40,055 nt of DNA from a virus, in IMG/VR virus record IMGVR_UViG_3300005613_000162, positions 1 to 40,055 of that record; one strand, 5' to 3'. The notes under the pieces are model-generated. The model worked only from the letters and a program-made list of their open reading frames with translations, was not told the DNA's origin and did not search any database. Positions 1 through 6,551 of the stretch are shown here, piece by piece; position 1 is the stretch's first letter, and each line of letters starts with the position of its first letter. A program made the translations under genes and the position numbers.

Positions 1-10
1 TATGGTTGGT

Positions 11-39
11 TTAGTAATTTCATATTGTGAATTTACTAA
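11..39. repeat. Dispersed 29-bp palindrome, copy 1
   Basis: Arms TTAGTAATTTC and GAATTTACTAA around a 7-nt centre, with one mismatch between arms. The right arm, read on the minus strand, supplies the TAG stop (36-38) of the neighbouring gene, followed at once by TAA. It belongs to a family of eight copies in the window. Confidence 0.85.
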
Positions 40-809
40 TCCGTTGAGATAACCTTAACCTTGCAAATCTTACCCTCAATCGTAATTCTAATCTCCTTCC
101 CAATTAAACATCTCTTCGCCTCCTCAGGTGTGGCTAGTCTTACATCATCTCTTATGCAATTTGTAAAAGGACGACTCTCATCGCAGTAGAAAAATGTGTT
201 CCCGCTTATTCTATGTATCCTAAACAAATCACCAACTCTTGTCCTACCGCCGTAAATCCTCCAGTAATCTGTGTTCAACGCAACTACCACATCCCCAACT
301 TCGATATTTTTTCTCTTCTTAACATCAGAATGGTCAAGTAGGTGGTGCATAGCATTTTTCTGGGCATTCAGTAAGGAACAACTATCAGAAAATCTAAAGA
401 CCTTTTTGTTTTCGTCGTTTCTCTGAGGTCTCATTATTATGTAACCATACTGGACTTCCTTGTTTTTATAACAAACATCAAAATCCATAGTCATATCATA
501 ATGTGTTCCTATTGCTTTAAAAATACCATCAATCTCTTCCATATCTGTGTGTTCATTAACGGCGTCTATCCTTTTACTTATGCTATCATACAAATCCGCC
601 GGTCTAAAATCCTCCTCATTGCATAGATATGCATATCGTTCTCTACCCTCAGGCATCCAATCTTCACGACTCAAAAAGAGTTTAGCTGGTGTATCTAAAA
701 TTATCCCAAACCTATAACCCCCAAGTCGATTAGTTTTATATATAGTGCCAATTTTTCCTTTCTCTGGATTATGGGTAATCTCTACCCTATCACCTTTCTT
801 ATACTTCAT
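36..809 (-). CDS. Hypothetical early protein with KOW/SH3-like N-terminus, 257 aa
   Basis: Not recognised as a named family. The first 30 residues (KYKKGDRVEITHNPEKGKIG, then GTIYK) look like a KOW/SH3-type small barrel, which is common in phage and ribosome-associated proteins. A second similar patch lies near residue 168 (IEVGDVVVALNTDYWRIYGG). The start at 809 is supported by AAAAGGAGG upstream. The TAG stop lies inside a dispersed 29-bp palindrome. It is the last visible gene of the leftward run from the promoter at 2214-2242. The function is unknown; a nucleic-acid-associated role is only an inference from the barrel-like segments. Confidence 0.75.
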   Translation of the reverse strand: MKYKKGDRVEITHNPEKGKIGTIYKTNRLGGYRFGIILDTPAKLFLSREDWMPEGRERYAYLCNEEDFRPADLYDSISKRIDAVNEHTDMEEIDGIFKAIGTHYDMTMDFDVCYKNKEVQYGYIIMRPQRNDENKKVFRFSDSCSLLNAQKNAMHHLLDHSDVKKRKNIEVGDVVVALNTDYWRIYGGRTRVGDLFRIHRISGNTFFYCDESRPFTNCIRDDVRLATPEEAKRCLIGKEIRITIEGKICKVKVISTD

Positions 810-845
810 TTTTTACCTCCTTTTACATTTTATTTATATTCACAT

Positions 846-1229
846 CTATACTCTCTCAATTATAGGTCCTCTCTTCTTACTCCCCCCACTAACTCTCTTA
901 CTCCGTGATTTAGCCCTCGCCCGTTTAGTAGTGCCCATCCTCTCCCTACGAAGTTGTTCTATCTTATCTCTCACCGTTTGTTCATCATCCTTGTCAAAAT
1001 CAATCTTCGGCATTGTATCACCTCCCTTAACATAATATCTACATCTCTTTATTTTCAATGGGTATAATAGGTTGTGAGTTAGGCGATACATACTTTCCTT
1101 ACACCCAACTATCCAACTGTTTCCCGCCTCTCTCCACCTCAACACTCCCTTGGTGAATACGAAATGTTTGCAATTATGACACTTATACCCTCTACACTCT
1201 CCTTCTCGTTCACGACGAGTTACCCGCAT
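846..1229 (-). CDS. Cys-rich early protein, 127 aa, with a strong internal start
   Basis: The N-terminal part carries CHNC (about residues 17-20), a later GC and KRC, suggesting a small zinc-binding fold. The C-terminal 55 residues are very basic (KRARAKSRSKR). The start at 1229 has AAAGGAA upstream. A second in-frame ATG at 1013 (protein beginning MPKIDF) is preceded by a nearly ideal GGGAGGTGAT, which is itself translated as the linker KGGDT. The frame may therefore give both a 127-aa and a 55-aa product (846-1013), or two genes may have fused by loss of a stop codon. The function is unknown. Confidence 0.65.
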   Translation of the reverse strand: MRVTRREREGECRGYKCHNCKHFVFTKGVLRWREAGNSWIVGCKESMYRLTHNLLYPLKIKRCRYYVKGGDTMPKIDFDKDDEQTVRDKIEQLRRERMGTTKRARAKSRSKRVSGGSKKRGPIIERV

Positions 1230-1230
1230 A

Positions 1231-1395
1231 TTAAAATTCCTTTAATATAAATGTATTTGATACATCTTTAACATCTACCAAATCCACATCAAAATCACTG
1301 TTCTTCAATATCAGCCAATAACTCCACTTCCCCTTACCTTCCAATAATGCTAAGAAAAAGTCTCTCTTATTATTCTTGACAATCTTGGCAATCAT
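1231..1395 (-). CDS. Small hypothetical protein, 54 aa
   Basis: The reading frame begins MIAKIVKNNKRDFFLALLEG and ends FILKEF. It has a good ribosome site (GGAGGG, 6 nt before ATG) and lies tightly between its neighbours: its ATG follows the stop of the upstream gene within a few bases, and the next gene starts right after its TAA. No family was recognised. Position and packing argue that it is real despite its size. Confidence 0.65.
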   Translation of the reverse strand: MIAKIVKNNKRDFFLALLEGKGKWSYWLILKNSDFDVDLVDVKDVSNTFILKEF

Positions 1396-1396
1396 A

Positions 1397-1549
1397 TCAA
1401 TCCCTCCACATATTAACAGCTAATATTATATCATTATTACAAGCCTTTCTCAACTCATCAACCAATAAGAGTGCTTCCTCCAAGTTTGCCGCTTTGTAGT
1501 TTGCGTTTACCACTTTTGCTTTACTAAAAAATTTAACCCTAATATGCAT
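1397..1549 (-). CDS. Small hypothetical protein, 50 aa
   Basis: The frame begins MHIRVKFFSKAKVVNANYKA and continues with a helix-like EEALLLVDELRKAC. The ribosome site AAGGGGTGG lies just upstream of the ATG. It ends ...MWRD and its last codons contain the ribosome site of the following gene, so the two are translationally coupled. No family was recognised. Confidence 0.6.
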   Translation of the reverse strand: MHIRVKFFSKAKVVNANYKAANLEEALLLVDELRKACNNDIILAVNMWRD

Positions 1550-1619
1550 TGCCACCACCCCTTATTATCTCTTATTATTTGTTAAATTGTGATTCTTATT
1601 ATTTGTTAGTGTTATTGGT

Positions 1620-1648
1620 TTAGTAAATTCAATTTATGAAGTTACTAA
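1620..1648. repeat. Dispersed 29-bp palindrome, copy 2
   Basis: Arms TTAGTAAATTC and GAAGTTACTAA around AATTTAT. The right arm, read on the minus strand, supplies the TAG stop (1645-1647) of the zinc-ribbon gene next to it, followed by TAA. Confidence 0.85.
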
Positions 1649-1863
1649 TTAAATGAAGGTCCTATTATTGTCAATTCAATAGCTAAATTATCCAGAAATT
1701 CCAATCCCATCTCTTCTCTCACCTTATATAATGGTTTTATATCATCTCTCACCGATGCCTTTGTCCAACATCTTGGACACATGCATTCTAATTGTTCATC
1801 TATATCTTGAATAAACCCACTTCCACATTGTCTACATTTTCTTGTTAGAATTGTTTGTTTCAT
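1645..1863 (-). CDS. Small zinc-ribbon protein, 72 aa
   Basis: Two CxxC pairs (CRQC near residues 10-13 and CPRC near residues 30-33) make a typical zinc ribbon. A short helical tail containing LYKVREEMGLEFLDNL follows. Such proteins usually bind nucleic acid or act as adaptors, but no specific partner can be read here. AGAAAGGAAA lies upstream of the start. The stop codon is provided by the adjacent 29-bp palindrome. Confidence 0.7.
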   Translation of the reverse strand: MKQTILTRKCRQCGSGFIQDIDEQLECMCPRCWTKASVRDDIKPLYKVREEMGLEFLDNLAIELTIIGPSFN

Positions 1864-1899
1864 TTATTTCATTTCCTTTCTGTTTAGATTTTTGAATAT

Positions 1900-2073
1900 C
1901 TACTTTACACTAATTTGACTTAATGATGCAGATTTAAAATTAGTAAGATAAAACTCTTCGCTCCCCTCCATCTTTTCAACATCGTGGGGATTTCTTGTAT
2001 TACGAAGTTCATTAAGTCTGCTATCTACAAAATACTCCTTATTACCAATCTTTACAATAGGTAAAGACCTCAT
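1900..2073 (-). CDS. Small hypothetical protein, 57 aa
   Basis: The frame begins MRSLPIVKIGNKEYFVDSRL and contains NELRNTRNPHDVEKMEG. A near-perfect ribosome site, GGGAGGTGAGAG, precedes the ATG. It overlaps the 3' end of the upstream 46-aa gene, so the pair is probably translationally coupled. The KIGNKEYFVD opening is a pattern often seen in small phage proteins with a short beta hairpin; I assign no function. Confidence 0.7.
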   Translation of the reverse strand: MRSLPIVKIGNKEYFVDSRLNELRNTRNPHDVEKMEGSEEFYLTNFKSASLSQISVK

Positions 2074-2182
2074 CTCTCACCTCCCTTTCACTTAGATTTA
2101 CAAAACTTGTTTTGATAGTTGTTTGAATAGATTTATCGGTGGGTTTTTTATAATTATAATGTTTGAATTTATAACTTTGCAT
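2042..2182 (-). CDS. First gene of the leftward operon, 46 aa
   Basis: Begins MQSYKFKHYNYKKPTDKSIQ and ends CKDW. AAAAGGA lies 6-7 nt before the ATG, and the gene starts about 30 bp downstream of the -10 of the leftward promoter. Its first codons carry a TTATAATTATAA palindrome that recurs in the control region, so the gene start may double as an operator. No family was recognised. Confidence 0.55.
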   Translation of the reverse strand: MQSYKFKHYNYKKPTDKSIQTTIKTSFVNLSEREVRDEVFTYCKDW

Positions 2183-2213
2183 ATAAATCCTTTTAGTTAT
2201 TGAAGTTATGTCA

Positions 2214-2242
2214 AGTATATCATATAAAAATGGGCTTGTCAA
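2214..2242 (-). promoter_or_regulatory. Leftward sigma70-type early promoter
   Basis: On the minus strand there is TTGACA (2237-2242), a 17-bp spacer, then TATACT (2214-2219): a perfect -35, optimal spacing and a 5/6 -10. It would drive the small-gene run 2182 to 36. Confidence 0.85.
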
Positions 2243-2330
2243 GTTTTATTTTTTGATGTAAGCCGTTGTTATTATTACATTTATGAATTTTAGGAAAAAT
2301 AGTTCGTGAGTAAAAATTCTTGTTTTTTGT

Positions 2331-2416
2331 GGGTAATATATTGTGTAGGGGATATATTGTTTTTAAGGGTAATATATTGTTATAATTATACCTTTAGGTA
2401 TAGGGTAATATATTGT
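2331..2416 (+). repeat. Iterons GGGTAATATATTGT between divergent promoters
   Basis: Perfect 14-bp copies lie at 2331-2344, 2367-2380 and 2403-2416, exactly 36 bp apart. A variant copy, GGGGATATATTGT, is at 2348-2360. Between the last two copies is an inverted repeat, TATACCT-TT-AGGTATA (2387-2402). The block lies between the leftward promoter (2214-2242) and the rightward one (2456-2484), the place for repressor or initiator binding. Confidence 0.8.
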
Positions 2417-2455
2417 TATTGTCGGGTAGTAAAATCAAATAGTTAAAAATATAAC

Positions 2456-2484
2456 TTGACAAGTAACGTTCCATAGTGTATAAT
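2456..2484 (+). promoter_or_regulatory. Rightward consensus sigma70-type promoter
   Basis: TTGACA (2456-2461), a 17-bp spacer, TATAAT (2479-2484): a full consensus match. It serves the single gene at 2533-2790, which is closed by a strong terminator. Confidence 0.9.
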
Positions 2485-2532
2485 GGTTATGTTATTAGGA
2501 AACACAAACTAAAAAGAAAGGAGGTGAAATAA

Positions 2533-2790
2533 ATGTATAAAGGTAAAATAAGCGCCACGATACCTGACGCACCAGAAGGAAAGCAAGTGGTAAGCAAGGT
2601 TGTTGAGGTTGCTGAAAACTTTGCTGACGCGGTTAAGCTGTTTGGAAGTGAACAGAAGGTTATTGATTTACTCAATCAAAAGTATAAGATTGATGTGCAG
2701 AATGCCTTAAGACGTGAAGGGCGTGTAAGTCTTGGTTTGGTTGAAAAGAAAAATGGTTCAGCAAAGGGCAAGGGTATAGCAAGAGCATAA
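2533..2790 (+). CDS. Single-gene early transcript, 85-aa hypothetical protein
   Basis: Begins MYKGKISATIPDAPEGKQVV. The middle is helical (SKVVEVAENFADAVKLFGSE, then KVIDLLNQKYKIDVQNALRR) and the tail is basic (KKNGSAKGKGIAR). AAAGGAGGTGA lies before the ATG. It is the only gene between a perfect promoter and an intrinsic terminator, next to iterons and the presumed origin. Size, helices and basic tail suggest a small DNA-binding or regulatory protein made in large amounts, but no known family was recognised and that role is inferred. Confidence 0.8.
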   Translation: MYKGKISATIPDAPEGKQVVSKVVEVAENFADAVKLFGSEQKVIDLLNQKYKIDVQNALRREGRVSLGLVEKKNGSAKGKGIARA

Positions 2791-2810
2791 CCATTAGGTT
2801 ACGTTAAGAG

Positions 2811-2860
2811 AAACCCCTAAAATAAAGTTATACAGAGAGATAACATTTTAGGGGTTTTTT
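2811..2860 (+). terminator. Intrinsic terminator after the 85-aa gene
   Basis: A 13-bp perfect stem AAACCCCTAAAAT (2811-2823) pairs with ATTTTAGGGGTTT (2845-2857) across a 21-nt loop and runs into a T tract (2855-2860). It separates the single-gene unit from the origin-like region. Confidence 0.9.
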
Positions 2861-2911
2861 GTTATCTATTTGGATAGGTAAACTGGTATGTTACACCCGA
2901 AGGGTGTGGGT

Positions 2912-2942
2912 TTAGTAAGTTCACATTTTTGGGGGGTAGTAA
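2912..2942. repeat. Degenerate copy of the dispersed palindrome
   Basis: The left arm TTAGTAAGTTC is good. The right side is reduced to GTAGTAA after a run of G. Unlike the other copies it is not close to a stop codon (nearest upstream stop is at 2790). It may be a decayed copy. Confidence 0.45.
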
Positions 2943-3040
2943 TATCTTGCTAATTTGGGGATTTTGTTGTTGCCGTTATGGATATTTTTGAGGTGTGTTT
3001 TTGTTGTAAGTTGTTTGTTTGTAATGGTTTAGGTTAAAAA

Positions 3041-3306
3041 GTTATGGGGTTATGGAAGTTATGGAGTAGGGTTGGCGCGAAAGGTAAAAGTGTTGTAAGT
3101 ATATATATAATATATAGATATATAAAATATATATAAATATAAATACCTACCTTTCCCGTTTTTTGACACCCCTCCATAATTCCATAATTCCATAACATTG
3201 TCGGTAAACCGATGGGATATATAGGGTTATATCAATTTCGGCGTCCATAACTGCCAAAAAAGTCCATAACTTTGGATGTAAACTGATAAAACATATAGGG
3301 TTATGG
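3041..3306. other. Candidate replication origin: TTATGG/CCATAA iterons with an AT core
   Basis: Nine copies of one hexamer occur in 265 bp. TTATGG is at 3042, 3050, 3059 and 3301; its complement CCATAA is at 3174, 3182, 3190, 3245 and 3264. The first three and the next three form an inverted pair, each with 8-9 bp spacing, around a tract of almost pure A/T (about 3099-3146). No gene occupies 2861-3783. Phased iterons beside a melting-prone tract in a control region are classic origin architecture. The assignment is inferred; the window holds no recognised initiator. Confidence 0.55.
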
Positions 3307-3326
3307 CATATTTAACTTCTCCGGTT

Positions 3327-3369
3327 TCATAAGTTCAAATGTTATAATTATAATATATGAAGTTATGAA
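3327..3369. repeat. Long palindrome with TTATAATTATAA core, copy a
   Basis: Arms TTCATAAGTTCA (3327-3338) and TGAAGTTATGAA (3358-3369) match with one mismatch and flank a core TTATAATTATAA (3342-3353). The arms share the TAARTTCA element with the dispersed 29-bp palindrome, suggesting the same or a related binding protein. Confidence 0.7.
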
Positions 3370-3505
3370 TTACTTGCCGGTATGCTTTATGGTTGAAGGT
3401 GTGCTGTTAAATATGGCATTTAACCTACCCCACCCGTCCCCCAATGGCTTTTTAATATACACAATACCCTCTAACATAACCAGAACCTAAAATGAGTTTT
3501 GAAAT

Positions 3506-3543
3506 ATAACTTCATATATTATAATTATAAAACTTGAATTTAT
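3506..3543. repeat. Long palindrome with TTATAATTATAA core, copy b
   Basis: Arms ATAACTTCA (3506-3514) and TGAATTTAT (3535-3543) surround the core at 3519-3530. It ends 29 bp upstream of the late promoter's -35. Confidence 0.65.
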
Positions 3544-3571
3544 GAAATTCCACAGATTTCATATTTTTAAC

Positions 3572-3600
3572 TTGACAAACACCTTTTTATAATGTATAAT
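3572..3600 (+). promoter_or_regulatory. Late rightward consensus promoter
   Basis: TTGACA (3572-3577), a 17-bp spacer, TATAAT (3595-3600). The -10 lies in a near copy of the palindrome core (GTATAATTATAA, 3594-3605). Full palindromes lie on both sides (3506-3543 and 3630-3667). It is placed to transcribe the terminase and structural genes through a leader of about 175 nt. Confidence 0.88.
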
Positions 3601-3629
3601 TATAACGTATTAGGGAAGTAAATTATATC

Positions 3630-3667
3630 ATAAATTCAAATGTTATAATTATAATTATTGATTTTAT
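3630..3667. repeat. Long palindrome with TTATAATTATAA core, copy c
   Basis: Arms ATAAATTCAA (3630-3639) and TTGATTTTAT (3658-3667) surround the core at 3643-3654. It lies just after the expected transcription start of the late promoter, an operator position. Confidence 0.65.
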
Positions 3668-3679
3668 AAATAACTAACT

Positions 3680-3745
3680 CTGGCAAGAAGAGTAGTGCAC
3701 TACTATCTGCAATAGTTGGATGTGCTACTCTTTTATTTTTGCCAG
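3680..3745 (+). promoter_or_regulatory. Terminator-like leader hairpin before the terminase genes
   Basis: A long bulged stem: AAGAGTAG (3688-3695) pairs with CTACTCTT (3725-3732), then CAC (3698-3700) with GTG (3722-3724), then ACTAT (3702-3706) with ATAGT (3712-3716). It is followed by TTTTATTTTT (3731-3740), the shape of an intrinsic terminator. A further pairing, CTGGCAA (3680-3686) with TTGCCAG (3739-3745), would enclose the U-rich run and could compete with termination. It lies between the late promoter and the first late gene, so attenuation or antitermination is plausible. Confidence 0.55.
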
Positions 3746-3783
3746 TTTCCTTCACCATTATGGTGGAGATGAGAGGTGTTGTT

Positions 3784-4284
3784 ATGGCTGTAGAAGAACA
3801 TTCGGAATGTACTAAGGGACAGTATCCTGATAAACTAACCAGTCGACATAGGGCGTTGATGAGATTGCAGGTCGCTGGTCTCCCATTGAAAGATGCAGCT
3901 AGGGATGCTGGATACACCCTCGCAAGGGCAAGTCTCATCGTGGGAAGCCCCTTGTATAAATTTGAGAAGAGTAAGATGGAAGAGGAACTTAGGAAGAGGT
4001 TTATAGATGCCGAGGGGAGTAAGATAACTGTTGACGCGGTTAGGAAGAGATTTAAGGATGAGGCTCTCAATTCCATTGATAAACTTGTCAAACTACGGGA
4101 TGGGGCACAGTCTGAAAGGGTGCAACAGATTAGTGCTATGGATATTTTAGATAGGTCGGGATATAAAGAACCTGAAAAGTTGGAAGTAGATGCAATCGTG
4201 GAAGTTGGAGAAGGATTAGCTAATGCCCTTAAGGAAGCGGTTGTTGCTATAAGGAGTAAGAATGGCTCAGCTGTTGAGAAATGA
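3784..4284 (+). CDS. terS: Probable terminase small subunit, 166 aa
   Basis: Small terminase subunits recognise phage DNA and load the packaging motor. Support is position directly before the large subunit, size, and an N-terminal helix-turn-helix-like segment (about residues 22-45: ALMRLQVAGLPLKDAARDAG, then YTLARAS), followed by helical, charged sequence. The ATG at 3784 is preferred because AGAGGTG lies before it; a longer frame from TTG at 3739 would begin inside the leader hairpin. It overlaps the large subunit by 23 bp. Confidence 0.7.
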   Translation: MAVEEHSECTKGQYPDKLTSRHRALMRLQVAGLPLKDAARDAGYTLARASLIVGSPLYKFEKSKMEEELRKRFIDAEGSKITVDAVRKRFKDEALNSIDKLVKLRDGAQSERVQQISAMDILDRSGYKEPEKLEVDAIVEVGEGLANALKEAVVAIRSKNGSAVEK

Positions 4285-5758
4285 AATAAATGTTGTTAGG
4301 GATTTCAGTATGGAAAACTTTTGGTTTTTCGTTCAATCATTGTTAGACCCGAAGTTTTACGATGCCATATTTCATAGGGGATTGTGTAATTTTTTTCAGA
4401 CATCTAAAAAAGACAAGTTAATTGTTTTGCCTAGAACATTTCTAAAGACCACAATAACATCCTTATACGCATTGTGGAGAACTACAAAAGACCCATCATT
4501 ACGGGTTTTAATAACATCCAACACATCTCCCAACGCTGAGAAAACAGTAAGGTCTATTAGGTCTATTGTGGAAAATAATAAGTTATATCAACTATTGTAT
4601 CCCGATAGAATACCTCACTTTAGTAGAGTTAGGTGGAGTGATAGATGTGCCTGTCTTCAACGGCCTGAAGATTTTCCTGAGGGGACATTTGAGGCTGTTG
4701 GTGTTGGGGCTAATATTATCAGGCGACATTATAATATGATAATTGAGGATGATACCGTTGCACCTAAGAAAGATGAGTTAACTGGGGAGGAAGCCATGCC
4801 GAGTAGAGACGACATAGAAAAGGCAGTAGGTTTTCATAAACTGACAATTCCCCTCTTGATTAACTTTGAGGAAGATGAGAGGATTGTGGTAGGAACGAGA
4901 TGGGCTAGTTATGACCTCATCAATCACGTTATGACTAATGAAAAATTTGACAACTTTAATCAACCCGCTATAAATAAGGAAGGCAAACCTCTCTACAAAC
5001 GTTTTTCCCTTGACACACTTGATAGTATTAGGATGGGTATGGGCACACATATGTTCCACTCTTTATATCTCAACCAACCACTCGCCAAGGAGTTTATGAG
5101 TTTCAATCCCGATTGGATAAGATATTTTACCGACTTACCAGAGGGAGAAGAGGGTGCTGGAACGATTAGTATTGACCCCGCCGATCCACCTACGGGGAAG
5201 AAGACCCAAAATAGTTGTGCCATTGTGGGGGCATTTCACACGAAGAGTGGGATGTATGTAGAAAGGTATAAGAAGGGTCATTATACGGAACAGCAAATAA
5301 TTAAAGAAGCGTTTGCGATGGCGGATTTGCTTGGTTATATTAAAATAAGAATTGAGGTGGATAGATATGCCAACTTACAATATGCAATGAAGGATGAGAT
5401 GGAGAGGTTGGGGAAGCATTATATTATTGATGCTGTCAAGACGAGAGGTAGAAAGAAGGAAGCGAGGATTATGGGATTAGCTCCTCTGTTTGAAGCGGGA
5501 GTTGTGTGGATTAAGAGAGGGATGAGGGAGCTAGAACAAGAGTTGTTTGAATTTCCCTACGGGGCAACGGATGATTTAATAGACGCATTAGCTTGGCAAT
5601 TACCATCCCACAGGACGATTAGATATATTAAAAAAGCTAAACCTAAAATGAAGAAGAGGTATAATGAGTTTAGTTTCGATCAGATTATGAGGAGCACGAA
5701 CCCTAGGAAGATGCGGTATCCTTTTCAAAAACAGTTGGGATTGAGTGTAATGCATTAG
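4262..5758 (+). CDS. terL: Terminase large subunit, 498 aa
   Basis: ATP-driven DNA packaging motor with a headful or site-specific nuclease. A Walker A-like segment, LPRTFLKTTI (about 56-65), lacks the usual glycine-rich loop, as in several phage terminases. Walker B is MIIEDD (about 159-164). The RNase H-like nuclease domain has SIDPAD (303-308), IEVDR (364-368) and a final acidic DDLIDA (437-442). The length is normal for the family. AAGGAG lies 5-6 nt before the ATG at 4262. The TAG stop and the following TAA come from the dispersed 29-bp palindrome at 5755-5783. Confidence 0.93.
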   Translation: MAQLLRNEINVVRDFSMENFWFFVQSLLDPKFYDAIFHRGLCNFFQTSKKDKLIVLPRTFLKTTITSLYALWRTTKDPSLRVLITSNTSPNAEKTVRSIRSIVENNKLYQLLYPDRIPHFSRVRWSDRCACLQRPEDFPEGTFEAVGVGANIIRRHYNMIIEDDTVAPKKDELTGEEAMPSRDDIEKAVGFHKLTIPLLINFEEDERIVVGTRWASYDLINHVMTNEKFDNFNQPAINKEGKPLYKRFSLDTLDSIRMGMGTHMFHSLYLNQPLAKEFMSFNPDWIRYFTDLPEGEEGAGTISIDPADPPTGKKTQNSCAIVGAFHTKSGMYVERYKKGHYTEQQIIKEAFAMADLLGYIKIRIEVDRYANLQYAMKDEMERLGKHYIIDAVKTRGRKKEARIMGLAPLFEAGVVWIKRGMRELEQELFEFPYGATDDLIDALAWQLPSHRTIRYIKKAKPKMKKRYNEFSFDQIMRSTNPRKMRYPFQKQLGLSVMH

Positions 5759-5783
5759 TAAATTCAAATTTTGAATTTACTAA
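5755..5783. repeat. Dispersed 29-bp palindrome, copy 3
   Basis: Arms TTAGTAAATTC and GAATTTACTAA are perfect and the centre AAATTTT extends the pairing. The TAG at 5756-5758 is the stop of the large terminase gene, followed in frame by TAA. Confidence 0.9.
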
Positions 5784-5811
5784 AATACCACCTTGGTGGT
5801 TGGAGGTTGTA

Positions 5812-6165
5812 ATGAGTAGATATCTTGGGAAGTATGATATTAGTAGGAATATCGATGTAGATGAGAGTGGAGATAGTCAAGTTGCTCACAAGTGTCAGTT
5901 GTTTGGATATATTATATCTAATACTGGGACGGGTCAACAGGCTCTTTATTTAAAACTATACAATAAGGCTACTGCTCCCACTGTTGGAACAGACACCCCC
6001 GTTATTACAATATGTGTGGCTAGTGGGGATGTGATTTTTGGGGAGTTTAAGGGTGGTATTGATTTTAGTTTAGGTATTGGGGTTGGGTGCACAACGGGTG
6101 TGGCGGATAATAACACTGGTGCACCTGGGGCTAATGAAATGATAGTTAACCTATTGTATAAATAA
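5812..6165 (+). CDS. Small beta-rich virion-type protein, 117 aa
   Basis: Begins MSRYLGKYDISRNIDVDESG. The body is Gly/Thr/Val-rich and predicted beta (LFGYIISNTGTGQQALYLKL), resembling small decoration or fibre-base proteins; the exact family is not recognised. GGAGG lies 5 nt before the ATG at 5812. Just upstream is a short perfect hairpin ACCACC-TT-GGTGGT that ends next to the ribosome site and could affect initiation. It is the first of four genes between the terminase and the fibre-like protein. Confidence 0.7.
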   Translation: MSRYLGKYDISRNIDVDESGDSQVAHKCQLFGYIISNTGTGQQALYLKLYNKATAPTVGTDTPVITICVASGDVIFGEFKGGIDFSLGIGVGCTTGVADNNTGAPGANEMIVNLLYK

Positions 6166-6177
6166 GGGGGGTAGGGC

Positions 6178-6546
6178 ATGGCACTAAATAAGAGAGTTAA
6201 GATTGGAGGCTCATATTTCAAGGGGTATAAATTAACAGTGGCTGCTGCAGTCGGGGATTATATTCAAAAGATAGAGTATACAAGGCCGATGTCGGTAAGT
6301 GCAATATCTCTAACACCTACTGTGTTTGGGGATGGTGATTATGTCAAGATACAGAGGATGGATGAGAATGATGTTGAGAAGGATGTATTAGCTGAGACGG
6401 TGTATATGTTAGGGGCTAAGGTGAGTGTTATTTTGGAATTGAGTGCTATTGAACCCTTTGAGATAGGGGAGCAGTTGTGGGTAACTTACACAAGCGCGGC
6501 TGGTTTAGCACTAACAGAACATATCCTTGTGGATTATGTGAGGTGA
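6178..6546 (+). CDS. Small beta-rich virion-type protein, 122 aa
   Basis: Begins MALNKRVKIGGSYFKGYKLT and contains alternating hydrophobic strands such as YVKIQRMDE and VSVILELSAIEPFEIGEQLW. GGGGGG precedes the ATG. No family was recognised. The beta-rich character and its place beside the 117-aa protein suggest that both belong to a surface structure (decoration or fibre attachment). Confidence 0.7.
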   Translation: MALNKRVKIGGSYFKGYKLTVAAAVGDYIQKIEYTRPMSVSAISLTPTVFGDGDYVKIQRMDENDVEKDVLAETVYMLGAKVSVILELSAIEPFEIGEQLWVTYTSAAGLALTEHILVDYVR

Positions 6547-6551
6547 GATGA

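Noticed and set aside
2331-2416. CRISPR-like array
   Set aside because: Repeats are only 14 bp, spacers contain partial copies and AT-rich palindromes, and there are no cas genes. Iterons fit better.
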